A stretch of 12,141 nt of DNA from Nitrososphaeraceae archaeon (GTDB taxonomy: Archaea > Thermoproteota > Nitrososphaeria > Nitrososphaerales > Nitrososphaeraceae). A program made the translations under genes and the position numbers. This document shows positions 1 through 6,243 of this stretch, one piece after another. The notes under the pieces are model-generated. The model was not told where the DNA came from. It did no database searches and saw only the letters and a list, made by a program, of their open reading frames with translations. The DNA is taken from assembly GCA_025449515.1 (NCBI GenBank), contig JANWJI010000155.1:1-12141 (forward strand), read 5' to 3'. Numbering within the stretch: the stretch's first letter is position 1; each line of letters starts with the position of its first letter.

Positions 1-344
1 ATGATACCAACAAGAGTGAGTATTCCTAGTATCGTAGAAATTGTTAACATGTATACGCAAGTGATCAAGAGTATGTTGCGCCTGTCAAAAATATCGGATA
101 ATGCTCCGGATGGTAGTGCGAATAGAAAAATTGGAAGAGCACTTGCTGTAGTGATAAGAGAAACCAGTAATGGATTTGGAGCAATGGACGTCATTAACCA
201 AGATGCTCCAACATCATTCATGGCAGCCCCAACATATGAAAAGAAGGAGGCAATCCACAATGCTCTATAGAGGCTATTTTGAAATGGGCTTAAACCAAAT
301 GTCGAGATCTTTCCTTCTGATCCCCGATTCCCTCTTTTTACCAT
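1..344 (-). CDS. MFS transporter, MFS_3/DUF894-like, N-terminal part (runs off left edge)
   Basis: The minus strand reads open from an ATG at 344 to the window edge, giving about 114 residues. After a charged N-terminus of about 25 residues come two hydrophobic segments typical of major facilitator helices 1 and 2, roughly residues 28-48 and 58-82. The loop after helix 2 carries GALSDIFDRR, the MFS motif A (G-x-L-x-D-x-x-x-R-R). The stretch DVGASWLMTS, before the second helix, is characteristic of the MFS_3 (DUF894, enterobactin-exporter-like) group of proton-driven exporters. The protein should sit in the cytoplasmic membrane; the substrate cannot be told. The rest of the gene lies outside the window. 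An open plus-strand frame over the same bases is a shadow: its residues fit no family, whereas the minus frame gives a clear transporter. Confidence 0.88.
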   Translation of the reverse strand, partial: MVKRGNRGSEGKISTFGLSPFQNSLYRALWIASFFSYVGAAMNDVGASWLMTSIAPNPLLVSLITTASALPIFLFALPSGALSDIFDRRNILLITCVYMLTISTILGILTLVGI

Positions 345-673
345 GGGAATTTAAACTAGACAAGAGTCAGTGATACGTGTTTCGGACAGCTAAATTGTGT
401 ACGGGCATTATTTAACAGCGAAGTAAGGCTAAATGTCTAGACTTTATATCACATTATTCATCGACAGTCTACTTTGAATGTGTACAATATATGACAACCA
501 AGCATAGAACTCGAATTCATCAATGAATAAAACAATAAACAGTATTATTAATGAAGTGAGAAGGTACTAAATGCGACGTATTTACCGTAATTGAGCTAAC
601 CAATTATCACATATTAAAAGTAATGAAAGCCTGCAAATAAATAAACAGAACTATTACATAGAGAATAACGCAT
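345..673. other. Divergent intergenic region
   Basis: This 329-base gap separates the leftward transporter from the rightward membrane protein. I see no convincing reading frame; every frame has frequent stops. TATA-like stretches are present: TTTATATC at 443-450, whose reverse complement could serve the transporter with a long leader, and AAATAAATA at 635-643, about 35 bases before the TTG start at 674. Neither is strong enough to call as a promoter. Confidence 0.5.
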
Positions 674-1303
674 TTGGATAACAATACTAACACCAATCAT
701 CACCATCCACATTCGAAATTTTTCTTGATTCTTTCATTATACCTCATAGCTATATCAATTCTTGCTGTCTATTCTACTACCGCTGCATCTGAATATGGTC
801 TAAAAAAGGATGATTTGCAGACTCAGTCTCTTACTCACTTAGTCAAATCTACTGACTGGTTAAATGACTACGAGGAACAGAGGTTGGGAGAAAAAATACT
901 TCAAGCTGATATAGATGATGTAAATATTACTTTGCATAATAATAATTACAATCTTTCCACATCAGATGTTACTACTCAGCAAGCTAAATATTATCTAAAT
1001 AAATATAGGTCATATATTGATACTTTACATGCTAACAAAACAGTAGAAGGTTCGTTAGCAAATCTGCGATCTAAAGTCGAAGCGGAGAATAGTGCTTATG
1101 AAAAATCCATAGTCAATATTTCTGAAGTTTCAAAAATTATAACTACTTACGAGCTTGTAACCATATTGCTAATTGTGGGTGCAGGATTAGGCGGTATGGC
1201 AGAATTTGTGAGGAATAAGATGATTGGATATTCGGGATTTGTTATTGGTAGTATAGGAATAATAATATTGTTACTGTTCCTATTTATAGGCGTAACTATC
1301 TAG
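674..1303 (+). CDS. Hypothetical membrane protein with three predicted helices
   Basis: This 209-residue protein is not recognised. It starts with an Asn/His-rich tail (HHHPH at residues 9-13). One hydrophobic helix follows at about 16-35, then a polar, probably helical extracytoplasmic or cytoplasmic domain (about 40-155) with several potential N-glycosylation sites. Two more helices lie at about 160-177 and 185-207, separated by a short basic loop (VRNKMIGY). The only start available after the in-frame TAG at 659-661 is the TTG at 674, since codons between are ATA, ACG and similar. No Shine-Dalgarno sequence precedes it, consistent with a leaderless or nearly leaderless archaeal transcript. 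The gene stands alone and converges on the CHAD gene. The function is unknown; the arrangement resembles small membrane-anchored proteins common in Nitrososphaerota, but I cannot name a family. Confidence 0.75.
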   Translation: MDNNTNTNHHHPHSKFFLILSLYLIAISILAVYSTTAASEYGLKKDDLQTQSLTHLVKSTDWLNDYEEQRLGEKILQADIDDVNITLHNNNYNLSTSDVTTQQAKYYLNKYRSYIDTLHANKTVEGSLANLRSKVEAENSAYEKSIVNISEVSKIITTYELVTILLIVGAGLGGMAEFVRNKMIGYSGFVIGSIGIIILLLFLFIGVTI

Positions 1304-1447
1304 TTTGGAACACATTAAATATTGATACTATTGTTTTGCAAACAAAAGAAATATTTCATTTGGGTTTTCATATATGAATTAGAATTTGAATTTGAATTGA
1401 CAATAGACATATTTTGCAGGATTATAGATAATTGTATTCTATTCAAA

Positions 1448-2389
1448 TCAACTGATATTCATAATATTGAGAAACAAATTGTCCTTAGAGTCTGAAAGAT
1501 CTACCTTACAATGTTCTGTAAACTGTTCGAATTTTTTTTGCCTATCATCGTACAAATATTTGACAATATTGTTAAGAGAGCGATCATTATGATGATTTTC
1601 CAGATATTGTTTTATGTATGCAATAGTGGTATCGTGATCATGAATAGTACCAAGCATATCTTGGACAATTTCTAATTCTTCTATCAGCTGAGAAACCTTA
1701 TCTTTGCCTTCATCTTTGCCATTTGTACGAATTGGCAAAAGTTCTAATAGATAACGCAACTTTTTACAATCCTTTCGCATTTCATGCAACTCGGTTAACC
1801 TTTTAGGAGAACTTAATACTACAAAATAATTCTTCTCAATTGTGTTGGCAAATTTGCCAACTACATTATTAAACCTCTTCTTTAGCTTTTTTTCAGATTT
1901 ACTAATCTTGTTACTATTAAGCTTAGGAACCGCTAATTTTCTTAATTCTACTGCTATTGTTTTCGATTCGGTTAGCTTCCTATTTCTGAGAGTTTCCAAC
2001 GACTTTGATATGTTCACGATTGCTCGTGAGGATTGTGGTGGCTGCCGCTGTTCATGTTTTGGCGAAGACACACCTGACGTATATTTAGACAGCATCTCAA
2101 AAATTATGTCATAATCTCTGATCTTACTATTTATTGAAAAAAGCTCCTTACTTTTCGCTACAAATTCTTTTATTTTCTTTTTATGTCGAAATGCCTTTGG
2201 GAGCAATTGGTCGCTGGCCCGTAATCTTCTGATGGCAGTCCTTATATCGTGTATCTGTTCCTCATTTGGATCTTTAAGATAATCGTCTAATATGTTGTTA
2301 ACACGCTGAATGTTTCTCTCTGACTTGTTTAGATAAGTCTCGAAATCAATAGGATACAAAATGTTATCGATGGAAGAAGATTTCGACAT
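1448..2389 (-). CDS. CHAD domain protein (likely polyphosphate-binding)
   Basis: This 313-residue protein matches the CHAD family, all-helical proteins with conserved His and basic residues; characterised members bind inorganic polyphosphate. The first signature is HDIRTAIRRLR at residues 47-57. The second, HEMRKDCKKLRYLLELL at about 202-218, is the repeat half. LGTIHDHDTT at about 246-255 is the conserved loop before the last helices. The middle (about 105-180) is an Arg/Lys/Ser-rich stretch less conserved in the family. There is no signal peptide or membrane helix, so it is cytoplasmic. No CYTH (triphosphatase) domain is attached, and none is visible in the window. The gene begins 19 bases after the stop of the arginine decarboxylase on the same strand with no evident promoter between, suggesting cotranscription. 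A polyphosphate role is inferred from the family, not shown here. Confidence 0.88.
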   Translation of the reverse strand: MSKSSSIDNILYPIDFETYLNKSERNIQRVNNILDDYLKDPNEEQIHDIRTAIRRLRASDQLLPKAFRHKKKIKEFVAKSKELFSINSKIRDYDIIFEMLSKYTSGVSSPKHEQRQPPQSSRAIVNISKSLETLRNRKLTESKTIAVELRKLAVPKLNSNKISKSEKKLKKRFNNVVGKFANTIEKNYFVVLSSPKRLTELHEMRKDCKKLRYLLELLPIRTNGKDEGKDKVSQLIEELEIVQDMLGTIHDHDTTIAYIKQYLENHHNDRSLNNIVKYLYDDRQKKFEQFTEHCKVDLSDSKDNLFLNIMNIS

Positions 2390-2397
2390 TATGATTT

Positions 2398-2409
2398 AAT
2401 ATGCATATT
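2398..2409. repeat. 12-bp perfect palindrome between decarboxylase and CHAD genes
   Basis: AATATGCATATT is a perfect dyad overlapping the last base of the decarboxylase stop codon and filling half of the 19-base gap before the CHAD gene. It could be an operator, or simply an AT-rich coincidence. Confidence 0.4.
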
Positions 2410-2972
2410 CATAATATTAATACTGCTGCACTGAGAACAGTTGTCCAGAGTCCATCCTTGTGACCCTGCGCAGATTGTGTAAAATTCTGTGTCTTGTAAA
2501 TTTTTCCCGAAAGTCTCCATTGTTCCTCCCTCTGATCCCAAGCAAGCGTAGTGTCATCTGGTAAACCTATTACTGTAGCCAACATCTCCATAGCCATGTC
2601 CTCCGCATAATCCCCGGCCTTCTGAGCCGTTTCTCCGGTCGAATGATGCTCAGATAAGTATCCATACTGCATATCATCAGCAGGTCTGGCTAAACCTATA
2701 GATGCAGCAATTAATCTATTCGGTTCATTAGTGGCAGATCTGGCCATAACCGTAAAAGTGATCTGACCAGGTTTCAAGTGTTTTCTTCCTTCGTCTTTGC
2801 TCACCATTTTGCATTGTGGAGGTTTGATACTAGACACAAAGACAAGATTTAGATCTTCAATTGAAGCATCCCGCAGAGCCGACTCAAAGCTCGTAAGATA
2901 ATCTTTGTGTACTCCTTTCCCTTTTGTAAAAAAAATCATTCTTGGAACATAGGAAAGATGATTAGATTCCAA
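2409..2972 (-). CDS. pdaD: Pyruvoyl-dependent arginine decarboxylase
   Basis: This enzyme decarboxylates arginine to agmatine, the first step of archaeal polyamine synthesis. The family self-cleaves at a Ser-Ser bond to form a pyruvoyl cofactor. The signature VSSIKPPQCK is present, with the cleavage site at S47-S48. N42 lies five residues before S47, as the essential Asn47 does before Ser52 in the Methanocaldococcus enzyme, and E108 in GYLSEHHS corresponds to the essential Glu109. The family motif YAEDMA follows. Length is 187 residues against about 165 for the Methanocaldococcus protein. The TTG at 2972 is the first in-frame start after a stop; a TATA box centred near 3001 lies about 29 bases upstream, favouring near-leaderless initiation there. 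ATG at 2939 (residue 12) is the alternative start and would still keep the catalytic core. It is first gene of a pair with CHAD. Confidence 0.94.
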   Translation of the reverse strand: MESNHLSYVPRMIFFTKGKGVHKDYLTSFESALRDASIEDLNLVFVSSIKPPQCKMVSKDEGRKHLKPGQITFTVMARSATNEPNRLIAASIGLARPADDMQYGYLSEHHSTGETAQKAGDYAEDMAMEMLATVIGLPDDTTLAWDQREEQWRLSGKIYKTQNFTQSAQGHKDGLWTTVLSAAVLIL

Positions 2973-2997
2973 TTCTAACTCATATCACTATCCCTCA

Positions 2998-3005
2998 TTT
3001 TATAA
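2998..3005 (-). promoter_or_regulatory. TATA box of the decarboxylase-CHAD pair
   Basis: On the minus strand the sequence reads TTATAAAA, preceded by a purine-rich stretch (GGAAAAAAAG) like an archaeal TFB-recognition element. Its centre is about 29 bases before the TTG at 2972, the spacing expected when transcription starts at or within a few bases of the start codon. No Shine-Dalgarno sequence is present. Confidence 0.6.
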
Positions 3006-3060
3006 CTTTTTTTCCATCCTTCATGGCGTATGATATTATATTTAGAAGTTACTAACCTGA

Positions 3061-3068
3061 ATATATAA
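3061..3068 (+). promoter_or_regulatory. Possible relict TATA box of the kinase pseudogene
   Basis: ATATATAA lies 21 bases before the ATG at 3085, in a short non-coding stretch between the leftward decarboxylase and the rightward pseudogene. It resembles an archaeal TATA box and may be the surviving promoter of the dead gene. Confidence 0.35.
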
Positions 3069-3168
3069 ATCAAATTTAATCTAAATGATAACACATGAAA
3101 TAGGTAGATAGGTATCGATCACAACTACTATTCCACAATTCTGTAAGATAGTCCATTTAATAGTAAGA

Positions 3169-4445
3169 GTGGTAAAAAATAATCGATTAGACGAATTCAA
3201 ATTGTTCAGAAATAATGCTGATTACAATAGGGAGATGGCGTCCAGGGTAAATAATGAACATGATCATCTGGAGATCGAAGAAAAAATTCGTTGGGTACAG
3301 AATTAACCAAACTCTATAACGAAACGAAATAATGAAAAATGCCCAAAGAACCAGGATCATTTCCCAGTTACTGCCATTGGAGAAAAGGAGAAGAGCCGCG
3401 ACAACTTGCTATGTTATCTAACTTTTAGAAAGCATAATCTTGAAAACCTTCAAATGATACTGGCTGAGCAAGGATTATCATCGCTGGGAAGACTAGAGGG
3501 ACACGTGATAAAGGAATCGAACTAGTTTTGAGGCATTTCCCTACATATGCAGCAGTTCAAAGGCCAACTTCAAATTCAAGCGGTTAGAGAAAGTAATGAT
3601 TAAGGAGGCACAAAATATTTTAGCTAAACGCAGCAGATCACTCCTAGGACGACCAAGGGAAGGACGAACGACTATAATTGTGGTGACACTTGATGTTGAG
3701 GCTGTACGCCAGCCACAACTCGTTGAGGAGCTTTTGAAACATGGAATGGACATTGTACGAATAAAATGTGCACATTGAACGAAGAAGGAATGGAAAACGA
3801 TTATAGATGTTATTCATAACGCTGAAGAACGATTAACTCAGCGAGGACTAGAACTTGATAGAAAATGTAGAATAGTAATGGATCTAGCCGGGACCAAAGA
3901 TTCGTACTGGTCCAATGCCTTTAGAGGTTAGACCGTTACGAATTGCTGTCCATAAAGATGTCCATAACAAACTCATTAGAATGATAGAAAACTTCCTTGA
4001 TAGTGAAGCGTCGTTTACTGAAAAGATTAGTTTGACCGGTGTTGCTCCCAGCTTTGTTATATCAATATCAGAAGGCCATCAAATCCTATCTACACTAAAT
4101 ATAGGCGAAAGATTATCGCTAACTGATGCTCGTGGACGACCTCGGTAAATGGTCGTTCTCGAGAGAACGAGCCATACGAGGATTAGAATAGGAATCGAAA
4201 AGACAATTTATTTGCAGGAAGGTTCAAGATTGAATAGACAAAAAAGATCAGCCCTCGACAGACAATTGCCAGAGTCTCCGATCTATAACTATGATATTAC
4301 AGACACATGTCTACGCGATTCTACAAAGTCAATTGCAAGTAGAAGTAATGAGCATAGTGGAGGGGGTGTCATACCAGAGAATAAAAGTAGGCACTTGATA
4401 AATCATTATTTATTGAATGGGTCTTCAATTTCCCATTATCCATAG
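3169..4445 (+). pseudogene. Degenerate pyruvate-kinase-like gene (N-terminally extended archaeal type)
   Basis: Pieces in three frames join into one protein. At 3388-3510 is the family's N-terminal block (NLLCYLTFRKHNLENLQ, then GLSSLGRLEGHV). At 3596-3775 is a kinase-like barrel start ending in DIVRIKCAH, where the family has R-I-N-C-[AS]-H; the Asn is replaced by Lys. At 3869-3950 the nucleotide- and PEP-binding block MDLAG/PKIRTGPMPLEVRP is split by a shift. Lesions seen: probable loss of one G near 3300 giving TAA at 3304, a restoring shift before about 3390, loss of one A near 3511, loss of one T near 3585, TGA at 3776, an extra A at 3893, and TAA at 4146. Similarity fades after about 4230, though the frame stays open to 4445; the C-terminal catalytic half is missing. 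GTG 3169 starts the visible frame; an in-frame ATG at 3085 is cut off by TAG at 3109. Confidence 0.8.
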
Positions 4446-4590
4446 ATATGGAAGACTTGTAAGAGAACAAGATCGATCGATTTTATTTATGATAAAGTCC
4501 TATCTCAAACAAGATTGAAGAGTCTGCTGTATGTAGGTAGTGTACCATACAATGTGATCATTTTAGTCAAAATATTTCATATAGATTAGA

Positions 4591-4598
4591 TTTATATG
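4591..4598 (+). promoter_or_regulatory. TATA-like box before the micro-gene pair
   Basis: TTTATATG lies 33 bases before the ATG at 4628 (centre to start), predicting a transcript with a leader of only a few bases. It is the only good TATA-like match in the stretch upstream of the pair. Confidence 0.45.
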
Positions 4599-4627
4599 TA
4601 TACTCTACAATTATTAGTAGATCTACT

Positions 4628-4777
4628 ATGCGACACAGTATGACTACTGACGGGATTGATTATAATGATGATAAGAATGAGGATAATAATAAAAATAATA
4701 AAACAAGAAAATTGAAACCTATTGTATTGTCGCCAAACGTTAATGATTATGATACCGGTGAAAACAACTTGACATGA
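4628..4777 (+). CDS. 49-residue hydrophilic micro-protein, coupled to the next gene
   Basis: A 49-codon frame starts at ATG 4628, with a second in-frame ATG at 4640. It encodes a polar Asn/Asp/Lys-rich protein with no cysteine, signal peptide or membrane segment. Residues 10-27 are almost all Asn, Asp, Lys and Glu, so it is probably disordered; a more ordered tail (LKPIVLSPNVNDYD) follows. I do not recognise it. The main evidence that it is real is the junction: its TGA at 4775-4777 overlaps the ATG of the next gene at 4774-4776 as ATGA, the classical layout for translational coupling, and a TATA-like box lies at the right distance upstream. If the first ATG is not used, the protein would be 45 residues. 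Confidence 0.5.
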   Translation: MRHSMTTDGIDYNDDKNEDNNKNNKTRKLKPIVLSPNVNDYDTGENNLT

Positions 4778-4962
4778 ATTCTTATGAGCTTAATCTTTTG
4801 TTAGAACTACAAATGGCTACTAATAGTAATATGGATATTTGTATTAAATGTAAAACCAAGGCTGCACATATATTTCACGATAGCGGGGATTATTGTTTGG
4901 AATGTTGGCAGCATTCCACTCATCCTGATATTAGCTCGTATGCGATAGAAGTTGATAGATGA
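4774..4962 (+). CDS. Small CxxC...CxxC zinc-binding protein
   Basis: This 62-residue protein carries C23-x2-C26 and C41-x2-C44 with 14 residues between, plus His at 32 and 35: the pattern of a zinc ribbon or treble-clef-like knuckle (ICIKCKTKAAHIF, then DYCLECW). The N-terminal 20 residues form a short Leu-rich amphipathic stretch. Such tiny Cys4 proteins are common in Nitrososphaerota and usually have no assigned function; protein- or nucleic-acid-binding is a guess. The start at 4774 is chosen because it overlaps the stop of the preceding micro-gene as ATGA; ATG at 4813 or 4831 would shorten the protein but keep all cysteines. A run of eight T follows 82 bases after the stop. It is intact, although pseudogenes lie on both sides. 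Confidence 0.72.
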   Translation: MNSYELNLLLELQMATNSNMDICIKCKTKAAHIFHDSGDYCLECWQHSTHPDISSYAIEVDR

Positions 4963-5044
4963 GTGAGACAAGTTGCGTTTAACCCTCAATTCTGGAGCAA
5001 TATTTGGATATGGGCATTGGAAGATGTAAGAAGCCAGATAAAAA

Positions 5045-5052
5045 TTTTTTTT
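5045..5052 (+). terminator. Oligo-T terminator after the micro-gene pair
   Basis: Eight consecutive T residues lie about 80 bases after the stop at 4962. Archaeal RNA polymerase terminates at such T-tracts without needing a hairpin. An imperfect dyad (AGGGAATTT with AAAATCCCT) lies a further 55 bases downstream. Confidence 0.45.
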
Positions 5053-5171
5053 ATGACTTTGTAACTTAAGGTAGAGTGTAGTTTGTATCGATAGCAAAAT
5101 CCTTCAAAGGGAATTTAAAAATCCCTACCTGCCAGACAGATATTTAACTAGGCTCTTATAGCTAACGATAA

Positions 5172-5647
5172 TCATTGATCAACCCGCGACCATTTCCAAG
5201 CGGCTAGTATTAATGCAAAATCGTATCCTGTTTTAGCTTGAGAAGGGACATGTTTATATTTTTTTTGTACATCTAATAGATCTAAGACTTTTTTTATCAA
5301 GCGTCGTACCTCTTCGACTTTCTATTTCTCTGTTATAGTACTTCATCTAGGAATATGTACGCTGAAGATTTTGAAACAATTCAAACGGGAGCACTGCTTG
5401 TTTGCCTGTAAGTATGACCGCGTCCCACATATCTGTGAAGAAGGGTTTATAGTCGTTGTACTGATGTGTCTCTTTAATAAAGTCAAGTTTTTTTTGCAAA
5501 TCATCTGCGATGAATAGGAGAATCCTTTTTTTGGTCCGTTTTTCCTCCTTTAAATGAGATCTATCATGAGCCCATTGTTAAGTAAATCGATCCTACTATT
5601 ATCGCTGCTAACAATGTATTTTCAATTTTTACTTGGTCCCATTCCAT
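5172..5647 (-). pseudogene. Degenerate gene of unknown family with N-terminal helix
   Basis: Three overlapping minus-strand frames join into one protein of about 155 residues. The start, ATG at 5647, gives MEWDQVKIENTLLAAI and continues as a hydrophobic helix ending near YLTMG. An extra base near 5565-5571 shifts the frame into a basic stretch (LKEEKRTKKRILLF) and an acidic/aromatic core including NDYKPFFTDMWDAVIL and LPFELFQNLQ. A TAG at 5349-5347 interrupts TYS/MKYYNREIE, and another frameshift near 5318-5321 leads to VEEVRRLIKKVLDLL and the end AWKWSRVDQ, with TGA at 5174-5172. Residues flow naturally across all three breaks, which argues for a former gene rather than chance. Family and function are not recognised; a single-helix membrane-anchored protein with a helical cytoplasmic domain is the best description. 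Confidence 0.68.
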
Positions 5648-5971
5648 TACCAAGGTTCAAACTATAATCCCTTCTGTCAATGTGTTATTTATGTACCGTG
5701 GTCTGATTTCTAAAATTTTCGATTTTCTATTATTCAAACACGGATAAATATTCGACACCTGTCGAACATTTAAGGTATATGTCAACATCTTCTTTATGTT
5801 TCTGCTAACAGGTATTCGATATTAACAAAAGTCCTGATATTGTATAAAATCTACGGATAAAATTTATCTAGCCTTCACTTTTCGACAAATTAAAAATAAC
5901 GAGATAAGGATATCAAATCTTGTTATTCAGACAGATATTGTACCTACTAATTCAACATCGTTTTGTTTATA
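5648..5971. other. Intergenic region with dyads, no gene seen
   Basis: All six frames are broken by frequent stops. It contains a perfect dyad at 5751-5766 and a smaller one, GATAAA-A-TTTATC, at 5856-5868. The words CGGATAAA (5741, 5854) and TTCGACA (5751, 5881) each occur twice. Confidence 0.5.
5751..5766. repeat. Perfect 7-bp inverted repeat
   Basis: TTCGACA and TGTCGAA are separated by CC. The dyad lies in non-coding DNA, about 100 bases upstream of the minus-strand pseudogene start at 5647. It could be an operator of a dimeric regulator; TTCGACA occurs again at 5881. Confidence 0.35.
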
Positions 5972-6076
5972 TCATTCAATTTCAGAATGTTCTTCCTCAA
6001 TATGCTTATCAAGTTCTTCCTTGGATTCGAATATCGTTTCACAATCCTTACATTCATGGGATTCGGCTGATGACAT
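5972..6076 (-). CDS. 34-residue single C2H2 zinc-finger protein
   Basis: The minus strand from ATG 6076 to TGA 5974-5972 encodes 34 residues that are almost entirely one classical C2H2 finger. C9 and C12 are two apart, then 12 residues to H25, then four to H30. F16 and L22 occupy the conserved hydrophobic positions (C-x3-F-x5-L-x2-H), and ELDKHIEEEH forms the helix. Eukaryote-style micro-fingers of this kind are known from Nitrososphaerota and haloarchaea. Charge is strongly acidic (many Glu), which argues against direct DNA binding and for a protein contact. The codon before the start region is closed by an in-frame TGA, so the ATG at 6076 is the only start. TAAATAA is centred 25 bases upstream, as expected for a leaderless transcript. 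The gene is divergent from the phosphoesterase. Confidence 0.78.
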   Translation of the reverse strand: MSSAESHECKDCETIFESKEELDKHIEEEHSEIE

Positions 6077-6097
6077 AAAGTATCATCATACTTGGTG

Positions 6098-6104
6098 TTA
6101 TTTA
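6098..6104 (-). promoter_or_regulatory. TATA-like box of the C2H2 micro-gene
   Basis: The minus strand reads TAAATAA, centred 25 bases before the ATG at 6076. The spacing matches leaderless transcription and supports the reality of the tiny gene. Confidence 0.45.
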
Positions 6105-6156
6105 GGACTTTTAGTATGAAACTAACATCAAATTAAGAAGATCATGATCACAGTGA

Positions 6157-6170
6157 TATCTATATAGATA
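6157..6170. repeat. 14-bp perfect palindrome in the divergent promoter region
   Basis: TATCTATATAGATA is a perfect dyad between the leftward zinc-finger gene and the rightward phosphoesterase. A second dyad, GATCATGATC, lies about 20 bases to its left. Position between divergent starts suits an operator, but AT-rich DNA produces such dyads easily. Confidence 0.35.
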
Positions 6171-6211
6171 GCATAGTTCCATAGTTTCAATATGAAATAT
6201 TTGGGTAATGC

Positions 6212-6219
6212 AAATAAGA
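6212..6219 (+). promoter_or_regulatory. TATA-like box of the phosphoesterase gene
   Basis: AAATAAGA is centred about 28 bases before the ATG at 6244 and about 22 before the upstream TTG at 6238. The spacing favours the ATG with leaderless transcription. Confidence 0.4.
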
Positions 6220-6243
6220 TAACAACGACTCTCAATTTTGCTT

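Noticed and set aside
1..373. Plus-strand frames at 1-270 and 170-373
   Set aside because: They are shadows of the minus-strand MFS transporter, whose translation shows motif A and transmembrane helices.
1382..1399. Three tandem GAATTT-like units as a CRISPR or iteron repeat
   Set aside because: Only about three six-base units in AT-rich intergenic DNA, with no spacers and no linked gene.
3541..3753. Minus-strand 70-codon frame over the kinase pseudogene
   Set aside because: The plus strand carries recognisable pyruvate-kinase-like sequence here; the opposite frame is a by-product.
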